A stretch of 64,000 nucleotides of DNA, taken from contig CAKJVC010000010.1 in the NCBI GenBank assembly GCA_918026815.1, positions 1,490,501 through 1,554,500 of the forward strand. The letters are read 5' to 3'. A program made the position numbers and the translations under genes. Under the pieces are notes generated by a model that was not told where the DNA came from, searched no databases, and worked only from the letters and a program-made list of their open reading frames with translations. The DNA is from Chalara sp. BL73. Its lineage: Eukaryota > Ascomycota > Leotiomycetes > Helotiales. Shown here in pieces: positions 22,721 to 33,974 of this stretch; within the stretch, counting starts at the first letter, position 1, and each line of letters starts with the position of its first letter.

Positions 22721-24163
22721 AAAATGGACCTCCTTCAACCAAGCATACGGGATGAATTTCCCCCTCCTCGTGTTCATGGAGTTAGCTAGAATGCAGCATG
22801 AACTTTCAAGGAAGAGACTATACCAATATGGAAGAAGAGGAAAGTAGACGTAGCCATCAAAGATTTAGAAATCGAAGGCGTAACCAATGTAACCGCAGGA
22901 GCTGTGAAAATGGAAGCGAGTAGGGGTTACCTGTGGCTGAATCCAAGCTGGAGGAGTCGCATGCTGAGGGGATAACTACTTGAAACTTGAAGTCTAACCG
23001 AGAGGGAATTTAAGATTAAAGAGGAGAAATCCTCCTTGTCAAGGTACTAGACAGCCGATTTGGAAGCTTGCCGTGTTCTCTATCGTAAGATTTTCGTACC
23101 TAGCTGCCAGGTCTTTCAAGACGACGATATTATACTCTACAGTTCGATCCATGTATTATCTTTTGTCCAGAGAGTAAGCGGCTATTTTTCAACCAAGCAC
23201 ACTACAAGCCAACAATTGTTCGTAGCCCCATGACAGCCATCTGCAAATGCAGTTTCTAGATCTGATTGTAACAACCACCCTAACAAACAAAACCAAATAG
23301 GGAGTACGGATAATTTTGCTGGTATCTTTCGACGCTATCTTCGTCTCAGAGCCCTCGAAGAGAATGATTTTTGCATTTAGCCGCTCTCTCTACAACGCGA
23401 GAGCGATTGAGACGCCTATGCAACCTCCGCCAACAATAGCGTAGCCAAACTGATTCTACATGTTGAATTTCGTTGACATGTTTGTAGATGCAAAGGCATC
23501 GAACCTTATTTAAACTTCGCGCTCACTGGAGATTGTGGCGTGGCGTAACGTGGCGTGACGATAAGGATATCGAGTGACTTTTTCACTCAACAAGCTAGCA
23601 GAACGGCGTAAAGTAATACGACCATGGTTCCATGGCGTGTGACAAAAGTTTGAAAGGTTAATAAGGTATAGCTTTCCTTATACCCGCCTTTGGTTCGTAC
23701 AGTAGTACTATACTGAAGGTCACGGTATTGATAGGTATAGTGATCATTTGACTTATTGTGTCATGTCAAATTCCCTTTCCACCTGCCCATGAAGAGTGAG
23801 CACTGATCACGTTGCACGTGTCATGCGGCCACCTAACGCTACCCATATCTGATAGAACATGAATTACACAATGATAATCAGAAGGTATTGGGGGTGCCGA
23901 CAGGCTCTCTATTGTTGTCTATCGCCTTCGTGTATAAGAAGCCTGTTCTAGCAATTTGTGTGTGTGAAAAGTCTTCAGGGCTAGCGGGGTTCCAATAGGT
24001 GTATTGGGATCCGAGTAGTAGAAGCGGCGAGCTTACTAACCGGCCTTGGGACGAAGAAAGAAAAAGTTGTGTTCAACTACCAAAAATATTTCCGAACATC
24101 TTTCTTTATCGGAGTGCCAATGGAAACAAGACATAGTGCAATTGATGTGCGTTTATGGGATGG
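22721..24163. other. gene-poor stretch
   Basis: No supported gene is seen. Repeat LTR6 copy 2 lies at about 23852-24000; the remainder shows no recognisable element. Confidence 0.4.
23852..24015 (+). repeat. dispersed repeat LTR6, copy 2, with terminal hairpin
   Basis: The stretch matches the copies at 20229 and 59205 (GATAGAACAT..., CAGGCTCTCTATTGTT, GAAAAGTCTTCAGGGCTAGC). It ends with CCAATAGGTGTATTGG, a perfect 6-bp stem with a 4-base loop. The copy at 59205 and the related tail near 53470 carry different hairpins at the corresponding place. Confidence 0.65.
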
Positions 24164-24364
24164 GGTATTGTCGGAATACCCGGGTCATAGATATTGCCTA
24201 TACTTTAACCTGAGGGCACAGCCGCATGTGTTCATGCGTAATGCTCGTTGAGGTTGTTGGATAAGTCTTGATTGATTCTAAGCTACGTGTCGCGAAGAGG
24301 TTGTAGGTCCCGAAAGGGACCCACAACTCTTCACGTGACTAGTTACATGCGTTCCAACAGGTAT
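24164..24364 (-). repeat. solo LTR, family LTR-B, with target duplication GGTAT
   Basis: Bases 24169-24359 run from TGTCGGAATACCCGGGTC to GCGTTCCAACA, and the reverse complement matches the copy at 33975-34165. The pentamer GGTAT directly flanks both ends (24164-24168 and 24360-24364), a clean LTR-retrotransposon target duplication. Only the LTR remains. Confidence 0.88.
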
Positions 24365-24512
24365 AGTCAGGTATTTATTACGGCTTTTCGCCAACGCGAC
24401 GCCGTTCGCCGCCACTATGTGCGCACCTGAGTATGACACAGTTGCTATTGGAGAAGAACATCCAGGCATAGCTGAGCCACAATCTTGGTGGGATCCAATG
24501 GAAGCGATGGTT

Positions 24513-24585
24513 TGAAATACAGTCGCTTGCAAAATCGGTTTCGCCCAATCGCGGGAACGGGAAATAATTGAGCACAGACCACAAC
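24513..24585 (-). repeat. dispersed short repeat, copy 1
   Basis: The block with AAAATCGGTTTCGCCC and a nearby GAGCACAGACCAC matches, in reverse, the block at 59892-59952 (GAAACCGATTTTGCAAGCGA) and, more weakly, 28537-28610. All three link a CCGTGCTC-like motif to GATTTTGCAAGC over about 60 bases. Its element type is unclear. Confidence 0.5.
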
Positions 24586-24928
24586 GGCCGCCTTGCCAAT
24601 GGTGCATGCTATAGCACGTGCAATAGGCGCCCAAAGTTCAGGCTTACTGCAAAATCGAAAGTATCAACATGTTGGTAGCTAGCTAGCAACATTTCTCTTA
24701 CTCTTTATTGCTATTTCATCTAGAAGGTATTATTCCTGTGGGCTACGCTCGCAAAAGTATGGGAAAGCGTCGAGAAAAGCTGCGGAGGCTCCTTGGCAAA
24801 GAGGCAGCAGCCGGTAAGCAAGTCTTCGTGGAACTTTAGCAGGTGTCCGGCCTGCTAAGAATCGAACAGTATCAGAGACCACGAGCACATCAATAGGCAA
24901 CCCGACGGAACCACATGTTCCTCCAGAG

Positions 24929-27900
24929 GTGCATGCCCAGATGGTCACCCACACCGAAGCCGAAGAGCATCAACGACTTTCTTGCTGGGGCCAAGCCGCT
25001 GAGAGCCTACGCGTGGCTCAGCCAGACGTTTACATGAAGCTGGAGAATATCAAGCCCGGGCACAGGAATTGGAGTCAAAGTGATCCGGCAGGCCTATTAA
25101 AATTAGCAGAGTCAAAAATGCAGGAAAATAAGGGGATTCCCCACGTGGTTGAAACGACTATCAGGTCTATTCTCCAATTCAAAGATACCGTAGCGGCTGC
25201 CGCGAATTTTGATCCCCATAAAATTGCGCCGGTTGTCTGGCGAGGCTTTTGCATAGTATTAGAGGTAAGCTGCTCCCCCTGCAGATCTCAAGACCCGCAG
25301 CTTACGCGAAGCATCTCTCTAACAGGCATGCTTGAACCAACCTATACTTCTTCGGGAAGCGCTTAGAGACCTGGACACCATAACCGCAAACCTTAGTTAC
25401 TGGGCGCAAGTTGAATCCTTGTTTCTAGGGACAACGAGGAATGAGATTTTGAACAAGTTCAAGCAGTTGGAGCCTGAGTTAATCAAGTTGTACATTGAGA
25501 TCCTGAAGTTGGAAGTTGAACTAGTCAATTTGACTTCTGATAAAGTTATAGGTATGGCTCTTCATCAATGCTAGACATCAATGCTAGACGTAAGCCTATC
25601 TCACGATAAATTAGCCCAAGTCGTCAAAACACAGGAGAGAACCGTGACCTGGCGAGACCTAGTCAAGAACGTGTCTACTTATCATGGAACCTGCAAAAGT
25701 ACCTTTGACCTTTGCAGGATAGAGACTGAACAACTAGGGAAAGTCAAAAAGTGGATATCGGAACATGACCCGAAAGTAGCTCATGATGATACTCTTCGGA
25801 GGACTGGAGTCGCCCTAAAGTATCGAACATGCGGGGGATGGCTGCTAGATAGCTCGGATTTCAGAGACTGGTCCTCCCCGGAACCGGCAATAGACCGTCG
25901 GATTTTTTGGCTTCGTGGCACAGGCGAGTATAATTTACGAATGTTGGATAAGATGCTAATTGTCAACAGCTGGTTCCGGAAAGTCGACACTATTGTGAGT
26001 ATTTCCGATAACACTGTAGAAAAGAACTGATAAGTTAAATTATAGAGCTCGAATCATCGAATGGCATCTGGACAGGCCTTTCCAATATCCCGGTCGCCGA
26101 TTTGCATACTTTTATTGCTCCAGGGGAACAGATCTGAACTCTAAACACTCATATATGTCAGTGCTTCAAGCACTCCTCCAACAAGTAGCTCGTGATCCTA
26201 TGACGGGTCAGATCTCTCCATATGTGCTGAATGCTTACATAAATGCGGGGGGGGATTCAGGAGATTTGCGACCTTTTCCCTTCTCCCAATATGAGACATT
26301 ACTACAGGGAATCCTAGAGTCAGGGATCAAGCTCAGAATCATTATCGACGCTCTAGATGAGTGTGATAAGCCGAAAGAACTACTAAAAGCCTTGCGAGAT
26401 GCTTCTCGGGTTTGGCCAGACGGACTTGAGCTGCTTGTGTCTAGTCGATACGAAGTTCGCGTCAATGAAAAGTTTTCCAACGCTGTCAAAGTCGACCTCG
26501 GCCAATCAGTATCTAAGACCGATATGATTACGTATATTACCACCGAGGTTAAAAATAGAGAAAAGGACGAGAGAATTTTGGAAGGCGAATACCCAGATCT
26601 CGAAGATAGACTTATCGAAATTCTTTATAACAGTGCTGGCGGAATGTACGACCAGTCCCTTGACTGCCACTAGACTCCTGGAAAGCTGACATATATCAAG
26701 GTTTCGCTGGGTGCAACTACAGCTCTCTCTTTTTTTTGAACCGAATAATTGTTCTATTCTTTACCCGGAAACCGTTGAAAGATATCTTGAAGAACTTGGT
26801 ACTGGCTCAGTTGCAGGCGAAGAAGACTTGAATAAAGCTTACGATGAGATATTTGAGCGCAACACCCACAAGAGTCAACTCGAACATCGCCATGCAAGCA
26901 AGATCTACAAAATGCTGCTCTGCAACAGGCAACCTCTTTCAATGGCCGCCATTACGACAGCTGTGGCTTTTGACGAGAACAATGGATCTTTAAAGACAAG
27001 CATTAAGCGCGAACACATTTGTCGACTTACCCAAGATTTTATCGTTGAAACAAGAAGTGGAACGCTAGAGTTTGCCCATGTGTCGGTGAAAGACTACTTG
27101 CAAGGAAAGCATCAGTCAGTTTATAGCGACGCGGAATGCCACGCTCAGGTCGCCCGGACGTGTTTAAAGTACATATCTTCTCAAGACAGCGATAATTATG
27201 AAGTTGCAATACAGAACAACGAATTTCTCCAGTATTCTCACAAGTTCTGGGGAGAGCATTGTGCTCAGTTGAGCAAAGAGGCTCGGCAAAGTCTCGGAGT
27301 GTCAAAAGAGTTACTTGATTGGATTATCGAGGGATCAGGCTTGACAACGTTTCAGTATTGGCTTTCCGCGGCCTCAAAATTGCCTCGGTATTCTATAAGA
27401 TATTTGATGCCGGATTCCAATAATCCAGTTTTCTCAGCCTGCACCTGGAATCTTGTCGAAGTACTAGAGAAATCACTTTCAGTAAACCCGGCAAATAACC
27501 TAAATATAACTCTAAATGATGAAGGACACACACCGCTATCGTTAGCAGCATGTAGAGGCCACAAGGCTGTCGTTGAGCTGCTGCTCGAGAAGGGGGCCGA
27601 TGTGAATACGGCTGGTAAATACGGGCGGACGCCTTTGCGTGCTGCTTTATTGAGCAGGCATGTTGAAGGTGTCATGCTGCGGCTCGAAGAGGGTGTCGGT
27701 GTGAATACGGCTAACGAATACGGGCAGACGCCTTTGCATGATGCTTTATTGAGCAGGCACGTCGAAGTCGTCAAGCTGCTGCTCGAAAAGGGGGCCGGTG
27801 TGAATATGGCTGGTAAATACGGGCAGACGCCTTTGCATGATGCTTTATTGAGCGGGCACGTCGAAGTCGTCAAGCTACTGTTGGAAAATGGGGCCGGTGT

Positions 27901-28213
27901 GAATACGGCTGGTAATTACGGACAGACGCCTTTGCATGATGCTTCATCGAGCGGGCGGGTCGAAATCGTCAAGCTGCTGCTCGAAAATGGGGCCGGTGTG
28001 AATGCGGCTGATAAAGACGGGCGGACACCTTTGCACCATGCTTCATCGAGCAGACAGGCTTCATCGAGCAGACAGGTCGAAATCGTCAAGCTGCTGCTCG
28101 AAAATGGGGCCGATGTGAACATGGCTGATAAATACAGGCAGACGCCTCAGTACAATGCTTTATTGAGGGGGCACGTCAAATTTGTCAAGCTACTGTCCGA
28201 CAGTCGCCAATAG
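24929..28213 (+). CDS. NACHT-ankyrin NLR-like protein
   Basis: Exons 24929-25264, 25326-25551, 25588-25923, 25970-25994, 26046-26645 and 26701-28213 are in phase and give about 1011 aa. The N-terminus has the helical region common to fungal NACHT proteins (HVVETTIRSILQFKDT, HKIAPVVWRGFC). The P-loop TAGSGKSTLL, near residues 300-309, appears only after splicing a 46-nt intron that begins GC instead of GT. Walker B is IIIDALDEC. Seven or so ankyrin repeats follow from about residue 770, with the motif [20 protein letters not shown] nearly unchanged between copies. The intron at 25552-25587 would be only 36 nt; without it the frame has a TAG. The architecture suggests ligand sensing by ankyrins and nucleotide-driven signalling. 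The start codon is the least certain point. Confidence 0.78.
27520..28200 (+). repeat. in-frame ankyrin repeat array (99-bp units)
   Basis: Consecutive 33-codon units encode [20 protein letters not shown] and LENGAGVNTAGNY-like segments. Units differ mostly by a few substitutions. One unit near 28040 carries an extra seven-codon duplication (QASSSRQ). The array is highly conserved within itself, as is typical of fungal NLR repeat domains that undergo unequal exchange. Confidence 0.8.
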
Positions 28214-28359
28214 CACAGACTCACACTACTGCATTCACCCTTTACAGTACTCGAGAAGAGCGTTAAGAATGGCGCCAAGGTAGCAATAGCTGGTGAAAAA
28301 ACAGATAGATGCTCTTGGCTGTTGAGAACTGTCACATTGGAATAGTCAAGTAATTCATA

Positions 28360-28425
28360 TTCCTTTTAAGTTTTTAACTTTGATAAGGAGGAGCTTGGGG
28401 GAACTGATCTTTATATATTGTAACT
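28360..28425 (+). promoter_or_regulatory. shared 3' element, copy 2
   Basis: About 165 bp after the NACHT-ankyrin stop, AACTTTGATAAGGAGGAGCT is followed by TGGGGGAAC and then TTTATATATTGTAAC. It matches the elements behind the genes ending at 8071 and 42163. See the corresponding finding. Confidence 0.55.
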
Positions 28426-28536
28426 AAAATACCGTCATATAGTTGGTAAACATACTTGATCAGTGAGCCTAGTATAATCTAGCAGCCTCGTTTAATATAT
28501 TTGTCCGTGCAACGGCGCTGCTCAGAATTGGGTAGT

Positions 28537-28610
28537 ATGGTCCGTGCTCTCACAATTTTGTTTTGGGGCGGAGGGACAAAGCCAATTTTGCAAGCAACTG
28601 TAGAAGGTTT
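28537..28610 (+). repeat. dispersed short repeat, copy 2
   Basis: GGTCCGTGCTCTCACAATTT and AATTTTGCAAGCAACTGTA align with 59892-59952 and, reversed, with 24513-24585. This copy is the most diverged. Confidence 0.45.
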
Positions 28611-28751
28611 TGTTCCCAGTGCGAAGTCATCAAACTGTATACTTGTAAATTTGAGCGCGAGACGTAAAACGAACAAGAATTGGCTCCGCTCTGTGATGAC
28701 AATTAAGTAGTAATGAAGGTTGACAGCGGTACCTAGGGGAGCTACCAGCGA

Positions 28752-28842
28752 GGGTGTAAAGCCACAAGCGTCCAGAAACGGACCCGCGTAAAAAGTTGAC
28801 TAAAAATCAAACGACGTGCAATTCGCCTTTTACTGTAATAGA
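28752..28842 (+). repeat. dispersed repeat shared with 46221-46310
   Basis: Both copies read GCCACAAG.GTCC.GAAA.GGA.CC, then AAAA..TTGACTAAAAA, then CGACG..CAATTCGCCTT.TACTGTA. Identity is high over about 90 bases. No termini or target duplication could be fixed. Confidence 0.55.
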
Positions 28843-29007
28843 AGAGGAATCCATATATATATCACCAGCACGCGAACGGCTGCTTTATTCATAGTCTACA
28901 CATTTTGAATTATTTCCCTTTGAAGATTCATTTCGCACTTCGCTCCTGTTTAAGTTCTACCCTTTTCATCGTTGCTTCCTTCGATGATTACCAACGAGTT
29001 GGGAGGG

Positions 29008-30215
29008 TCAACAACCCTTTAGTATTCGTCCATAGAAGGTAGTTGGACAAAGCTCACCAAGTTCCTTCATTCTCCTTTTAGCCCAAACTCCCAGATCACC
29101 GAAATATCCTTCTAAATCGTTGCTTCGCCTTTCTCTCAGCGGAACCAAATGTGACATCTTATAGGGAACGCAGTACTTGTGGCGGCAAGTGGTAGTGTCT
29201 GATATATCATCATAATGAGATCTATATTTTCCCAACAGTCCCTCCACCACTCTCACATTTTCCTTCCAGTACCCCTCCTTTTCTTCCTCGTCCAAATCAT
29301 GCGGTCTCCATTGGCCAAACCGAGACCACTCTAAAAACACCTGTGCTGCTTCACTCGCATTCCACATCTTCTACGAACGACCTAACTTCTAGAGCAATCT
29401 TTATAGTCCCGACTGTGAACCATGCCAAAATGTTAATAATGCGGAAACATTTTCCGTCTCTTGTTTTGCCATTCCAATTTCTCTCCTTGCTAGCATTGGC
29501 TCCCTTTCATTTCCCCCTCTTTAGCATCTCTCTATTCCTCTCAGCCACCGAGCTATTCACCCTTTCACAATCTTGTGTCCCATTCCTCTTCTGACAGCAT
29601 CTTGGCAAGGCTAGCACCTTCTTTCCTGTATATTCCGCCGGATTTACTGCAAATGGCAAGTGCTCGTTTGCATATGCCCCACTATCGTTATCCATCTCGA
29701 TAATATTAATCTGTAGTACCTTTGGATTGGGATCGTCGGCGGGGACGAGGTGGTCGAATGTAACGCCGTAATAGTCGATGTGTCTAGTTAGAGACGGCCA
29801 ATAGTTAGCCGCTAGAACAAAAGGGCTATTCTCTACAAATGCGTGCTTGCTTTAATGGTGTTACCCCTGTTACCCAGCCCAAGTACTCATCCCGCACAAT
29901 CATATCACCAGCGACGTCTGGACGAACGTCATGCCCATATATTTTCTGATATGCCAATCTTGCAAGCTCTGGGCCAGCCGGCTGTGGAAACACCGTAGAC
30001 GAACATCAGTGTGCCATAGTACCTCCGGAAGGAGTTTTTGGATGGATACCAGTAGGCCCTCGATCTGGATTCTCACCGGTTGCTCCGGTGGTGGGGGATG
30101 GAGAGGGTGACCGGAAGTATTGATGCAAGGCGGGATGTAAAGCTCGAGAGCCATGAAGATTATCAGCAGGATAGAACCAACAGATCTGCCATGTAGTTTC
30201 GGCTGGCAATGTCAA
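29008..30215 (-). pseudogene. fragmented gene of unknown family
   Basis: On the minus strand, protein-like blocks follow one another in different frames: MTLPAETTWQICWFYPADN near 30200, FPQPAGPELARLAYQKIYGH near 29950, DEYLGWVTGVTP, then FVLAANYWPSLTRHIDYYG near 29800, DHLVPADDPNPKVLQINIIE, EHLPFAVNPAEYTGKKVLAL near 29650, and finally ASEAAQVFLEWSRFGQW to the stop at 29008. One junction near 29850 can be a GTAACA-TTCTAG intron, but the shift near 29385 looks like a frameshift. I do not recognise the family. It could be a multi-exon gene with poor splice signals instead of a pseudogene. Confidence 0.42.
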
Positions 30216-30533
30216 GAAAATTATTTGGAGAGCGGTCTTGATCTAGTAGAAGATGGGCTGCCTTAACTGAATGGTTATCTCTCGATTTTAGCAACTTTTG
30301 TCAGCCGTTGTGCAAGAAAGGCCAGCCTTGCGTGGTCGTCGCTGACGCGTTTGGCCAGCACACCCCACGTCGTGTGATCAAGGCCCGCGATCCTTTTTCC
30401 GCAACGCGCCTCTGCTGTCCTTCTTCGCAGTCGAGATTCTTTGATAGGGTCCAAATGGTGACCTTACACATACTGAACATTAAAGGCACAACACGTGGCC
30501 CTGCTGATCTTTATAGCAAGGGGACGCTGCACG

Positions 30534-30694
30534 TGTCACGGTTAGCACGAATTGGGACCAGCCGCACCTGGCCTGAGAGCCAGACTTATTGGAGAGCATT
30601 TCCGGAGCTCCACCTCGTCTCCTTAGTTTAGTATTTTCGTATTGAAGCACCTACAACCCCGCCTTTCCAGGATTATAGGACCGTGTTCGTGACA
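30534..30694 (+). repeat. solo LTR, family LTR5
   Basis: The copy begins TGTCACGGTTAGCACG and ends GACCGTGTTCGTGACA. Its 3' half, from CTCCTTAGTTTAGTATTTTC through TATTGAAGCACCTACAACC, is nearly identical to 59649-59831. No target duplication is seen. Confidence 0.72.
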
Positions 30695-31108
30695 CTCGGC
30701 CAGAAATGGCCAGTAATCCAGAGGCCTTAGGCGTGAGGCATCAAGAATGAATTGGGGAACAACCGAGCAAGGGTGCACATTTGGAGAGCCAATGAAATCG
30801 ATCGCTAAAGCAGAATTTTTCTAAAAGAGTTTGCGTCAAAAAGACAGCCTTTCTAGGGCGTTCTAAAGGCGACCAATAACAGGCTTTACTTTTAGCCACT
30901 GCGCTTTTTGGTCATTCGGTAAGCAATTATAGTTTGTCTTGGAATGGTAGTAAGTAGCACCTCGAAAAAGTTGGGCAGCTCCGCTAGCTTAATCTCGTTA
31001 AGCCGTGCCCAGAACAGTTTTTGTCAGCCCACAAACACTATGCAAAAACTACTTCAATCCAACTGCATGCCAGCTCAATGCACATGCTTACCAAGTATAA
31101 TCTGTAGC

Positions 31109-31314
31109 CCTGCTGTTGGTACGCATGTAAATAATTGTCACGTGGCCCATGGTACACGTGAGCTGTGGGTCCTTTCAGGACCTACAACACCCGCGATAGA
31201 CCGTAGCTTAGAACCAGAATATCATACAATCAAGAAATACCAGAATCACACCAGCAAGAGCGTGGTCAATAGCTACTACACCTTTTGCTACGTGATAGGT
31301 ATTCCGACACCTGC
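31109..31314 (+). repeat. solo LTR, family LTR-B, with target duplication CCTGC
   Basis: Bases 31114-31309 run from TGTTGGTACGCATG to GGTATTCCGACA. CCTGC flanks both sides exactly (31109-31113 and 31310-31314). The interior shares CCAGCAAGAGCGTGGTCA and TTTTGCTACGTG with the copies at 56045-56227 and 58949-59143. Confidence 0.9.
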
Positions 31315-31436
31315 TTTTTAAGCCATGACGCCTTTTATGTGGCATGCATCAACGAGATTGACCGAGAATCAAATCGAGTTAGTGCATGGATGGGTGAGTA
31401 GTATAAGGGTCACCAAATTATTCTCTCCACCTCATC

Positions 31437-31724
31437 TTAGCTCTTTACCACAAACTTATCCACGACTCGAACATAAATCAATCCCAGCTTTCCAGGCGTA
31501 AACGCCGAAGGCTCGTAGAAGGTACCACATACAAACCGCCTCTTGTGAGCAGCGTACTCATTCCCAGGTAAGCGTAACCGTTCGATTGTAGTTTCAGTTA
31601 CATTACTGACAATGCGTGATAGCAACAGTCTGTAGAGAGCATGATGATTTTTCTCGACAAACCGCGGGCTCTCGTTTCCTGGGAAATTGTGGTAAAGGTG
31701 CAAAATAGTGGTCAAGTAGAACAT
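31437..31724 (-). other. possible coding remnant, unknown
   Basis: A 95-codon frame reads like protein in places (NFPGNESPRFVEKNHHALYR, LPGNEYAAHKRRFVCGTFYE). It overlaps the putative promoter and 5' end of the gene at 31743 on the other strand. It has no recognisable domain. It may be the tail of a degraded gene; evidence is thin. Confidence 0.2.
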
Positions 31725-31742
31725 AGAGCTGTATTAATATTC

Positions 31743-33025
31743 ATGCAGAAAACCATCGATTTCTGGAATAACCCAATGACCTGGGTCTGCTCTGTTGCTA
31801 TTCTATTATGCATCGGTATTCACAGGCTCTCGAAGCACTCTCACAACAGTCATGCCAATGCTGGGGAAATCCCAGTTTATCGCAAGCTCATTACATATGG
31901 GAATTACAGCCGTCCGCGCGAGCGACATGCTGAAGAAGAAGGAGAAGCTGGGATCATGGCTCGAAATCCTTTTACGATATACATAGATGCCCACGTTGGG
32001 GTGTTGTTTCCTAAAGAAATCACAGGTCACCTTTCTCTTTTCGCCGCAAGAAGTCTTACCAAAGAGCTCGCTCCCGAATTTATTGGTTCTAAATTAGATG
32101 TACAGGTGACCTGTGGCAAAGGATTCCTGCCTCTGGTATTGCGTATTACGGAGTTCAATCCTAAATCTGCAAATTGTTATGTTCCGGTCATCCGTCTAGA
32201 CTCAGGAAACAAGCTGGTTCGGCAATCTCGTCTTGCAATGCCTTTAGCCTTGCAACCAGGGGATTTTGACATGACAGCAAGGAGTTGGAAAAAGCAGCCG
32301 GCCCAAATGATCCAGAACGAAGAGAGCTTATCAAGGTGGCAGACAGGTGGAGTTTCAAGCAAGATAGCCATTGCCATATTTCGGTATTATGACTTAACTC
32401 GCATGTCAGGAAGTGTAAGAATTAGGAGAACCTCTTGAAGTCTAGGGATCATGCTAACCGCAAGTAGAACAGCATTGTGGCCAGGGCTCTCAATCTTCTC
32501 GCTGCCAATATTGCGATGGACAGGGCCCTCAAGTTTACTCCCGCCAGTGGGAATTTAATCCGCGAAAGTGCCGGCGGCTCAGCTTTTCCTAAATTCGATA
32601 GTGGAACTATACATAGGCTCTTGAATCGCCAGATTAAGACCCTTATCAACGAGTTTTTACTTTCTGAGACGCACGCAATCTTGAAGGAATTGGACACGGA
32701 TTTAAAGGACGATAAGAAATCTTGGGCGTCCACATTTTGTGTCACCAGTCTCCTATGCATATGTTGCGAAGTGACACAAGTTGCTATAGACATGAGTAGC
32801 CAGGAGAATAGCGAAGCGGATATGGGTAATTATCTTCACGCCAGTCGCTCGGTAGAACATTTTTGCAACATAATTATAGATAGGGTTTATAGTTATTTCA
32901 ACTTAATTCGATATGGTCCTGGGCCGCGGCTGGATGAGAACTGCGTGGATCTTGTGCGGGATATTCAGCAAATTATCTTGGATGAAGGCAAGCATACTGA
33001 ATTATTGAAGCTTATACGGCACTAA
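31743..33025 (+). CDS. membrane-anchored protein resembling the C-terminal module of fungal Zn2Cys6-type regulators
   Basis: Two exons, 31743-32414 and 32468-33025 (53-nt intron with GCTAAC branch site and TAG acceptor), give about 409 aa. An upstream in-frame ATG at 31641 would add 34 residues, but 31743 puts a hydrophobic helix (WVCSVAILLCIGI) right at the N-terminus. The remainder has FIGSKLDVQV, LLNRQIKTLINEFLL and SWASTFCVTSLLCICCEVTQ blocks. These remind me of the C-terminal halves of a large group of ascomycete Zn2Cys6 proteins, where a similar helix follows Ser-Trp. No Zn2Cys6 cluster is present. Either the DNA-binding part was replaced by a membrane anchor or the resemblance is superficial. 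Confidence 0.55.
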
Positions 33026-33320
33026 TCGCTCTATAGGGGAGCAAATCCATACTCTTGCGAGATCTCCACATGCAGAAGCCTCTAGCAGATCCTTGGATGA
33101 TCACCTAATCTTTACAGCTAGAAATACAGGGAGATTAACTAGTAAACTTTTAGTCAAGTGTGGAGGAATCTTCTGCAACGTATTCTAGCTTCTTAGCCTA
33201 TTACGTGGCCGATTCATAACAAACGGCTGTATAGTCACCTGGCGTAAAGCTTGGCAAAGTCTTGAGGGATTTCATCTATCTATTATCTATTATCTACAGT
33301 AGAAGGCGAATTGAGCGTCG
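33026..33320. other. spacer
   Basis: Between the gene ending at 33025 and the transposase relic I see no coding frame. A short CTATCTATTATCTATTATCT repeat lies near 33277-33296. Confidence 0.4.
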
Positions 33321-33974
33321 CTAGTTTTTTAGTAGCCATCGAATCTTGGCATTTTGCAGACTATCTAGACCTCCTACTTTTTCTACACCAAGCTCATGGC
33401 CTGAGAAGTTGTCAAGTAGAAGGATTACTTTCCTTCCACGCGTCTTATTATCAAACCACAGTAAGAAACGCTTGCAGATCTCCCCTGTCATCCATTTCGT
33501 CTTATTATATTCATAAACAATTCGGAGGGTTTGTCGGTTCTTGATATTCTTAAAACAACGCGGGTTCTTAGATCTGCCAATAATCCAAGGTCCTAGCTCC
33601 TCTGAGCCGTCAGCTTTGGCACACAAAGCAAGTGTTATTCTGTCCTTGCTTTTCTTTCCTCCCTTTGTCTGCTGTGTTGCAAGAGAACGATCAGGTTGTA
33701 GCTTCCAGAAAAGTGCTGTTTCGTCCATATTAAATCGATATTCCGAGGGGTAGTTCTCGCATTCAGCCCTTAAATCCTCTATTTGCTTGACTATATCAGG
33801 ATTAGAGATATCTGCAGAAGCAGCTTCGCCATAAAGCTTGTATTCTTTGATATTGTGTCTCTTTTTGAAGTTATCAAGCCATCCATTCGACCATATGGGC
33901 TCTTGTAATTCACGGTATTAAGGTAGTTGTGTCCGAATCTCGTGTGCCTTTGCCTTTAAGATATCACCCGTAAG
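33321..33974 (-). mobile_element. Fot1/pogo-type transposase relic (DDE_1), interrupted by LTR-B
   Basis: The minus strand reads PTLTGDILKAKAHEIRTQLP, a stop, then EPIWSNGWLDNFKKRH (second half of a CENP-B-type helix-turn-helix), then NMDETALFWKLQPDRS and ILLLDNFSGH, the first two acidic motifs of the DDE_1 endonuclease. It ends at a stop at 33321, before the third acidic residue would be expected. The in-frame TAA sits where CAA or similar is likely. The 5' end stops exactly at the LTR-B copy at 33975, which therefore inserted into this transposase. Inactive. Confidence 0.8.

Noticed and set aside
25900..26045. NACHT-ankyrin gene as a pseudogene lacking its P-loop
   Set aside because: First reading suggested a lost Walker A; splicing a GC-AG intron and the next GT-AG intron restores a full P-loop in phase.
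27352..27873. Minus-strand open frame inside the NACHT-ankyrin gene
   Set aside because: It mirrors the ankyrin repeats and has no motif of its own.
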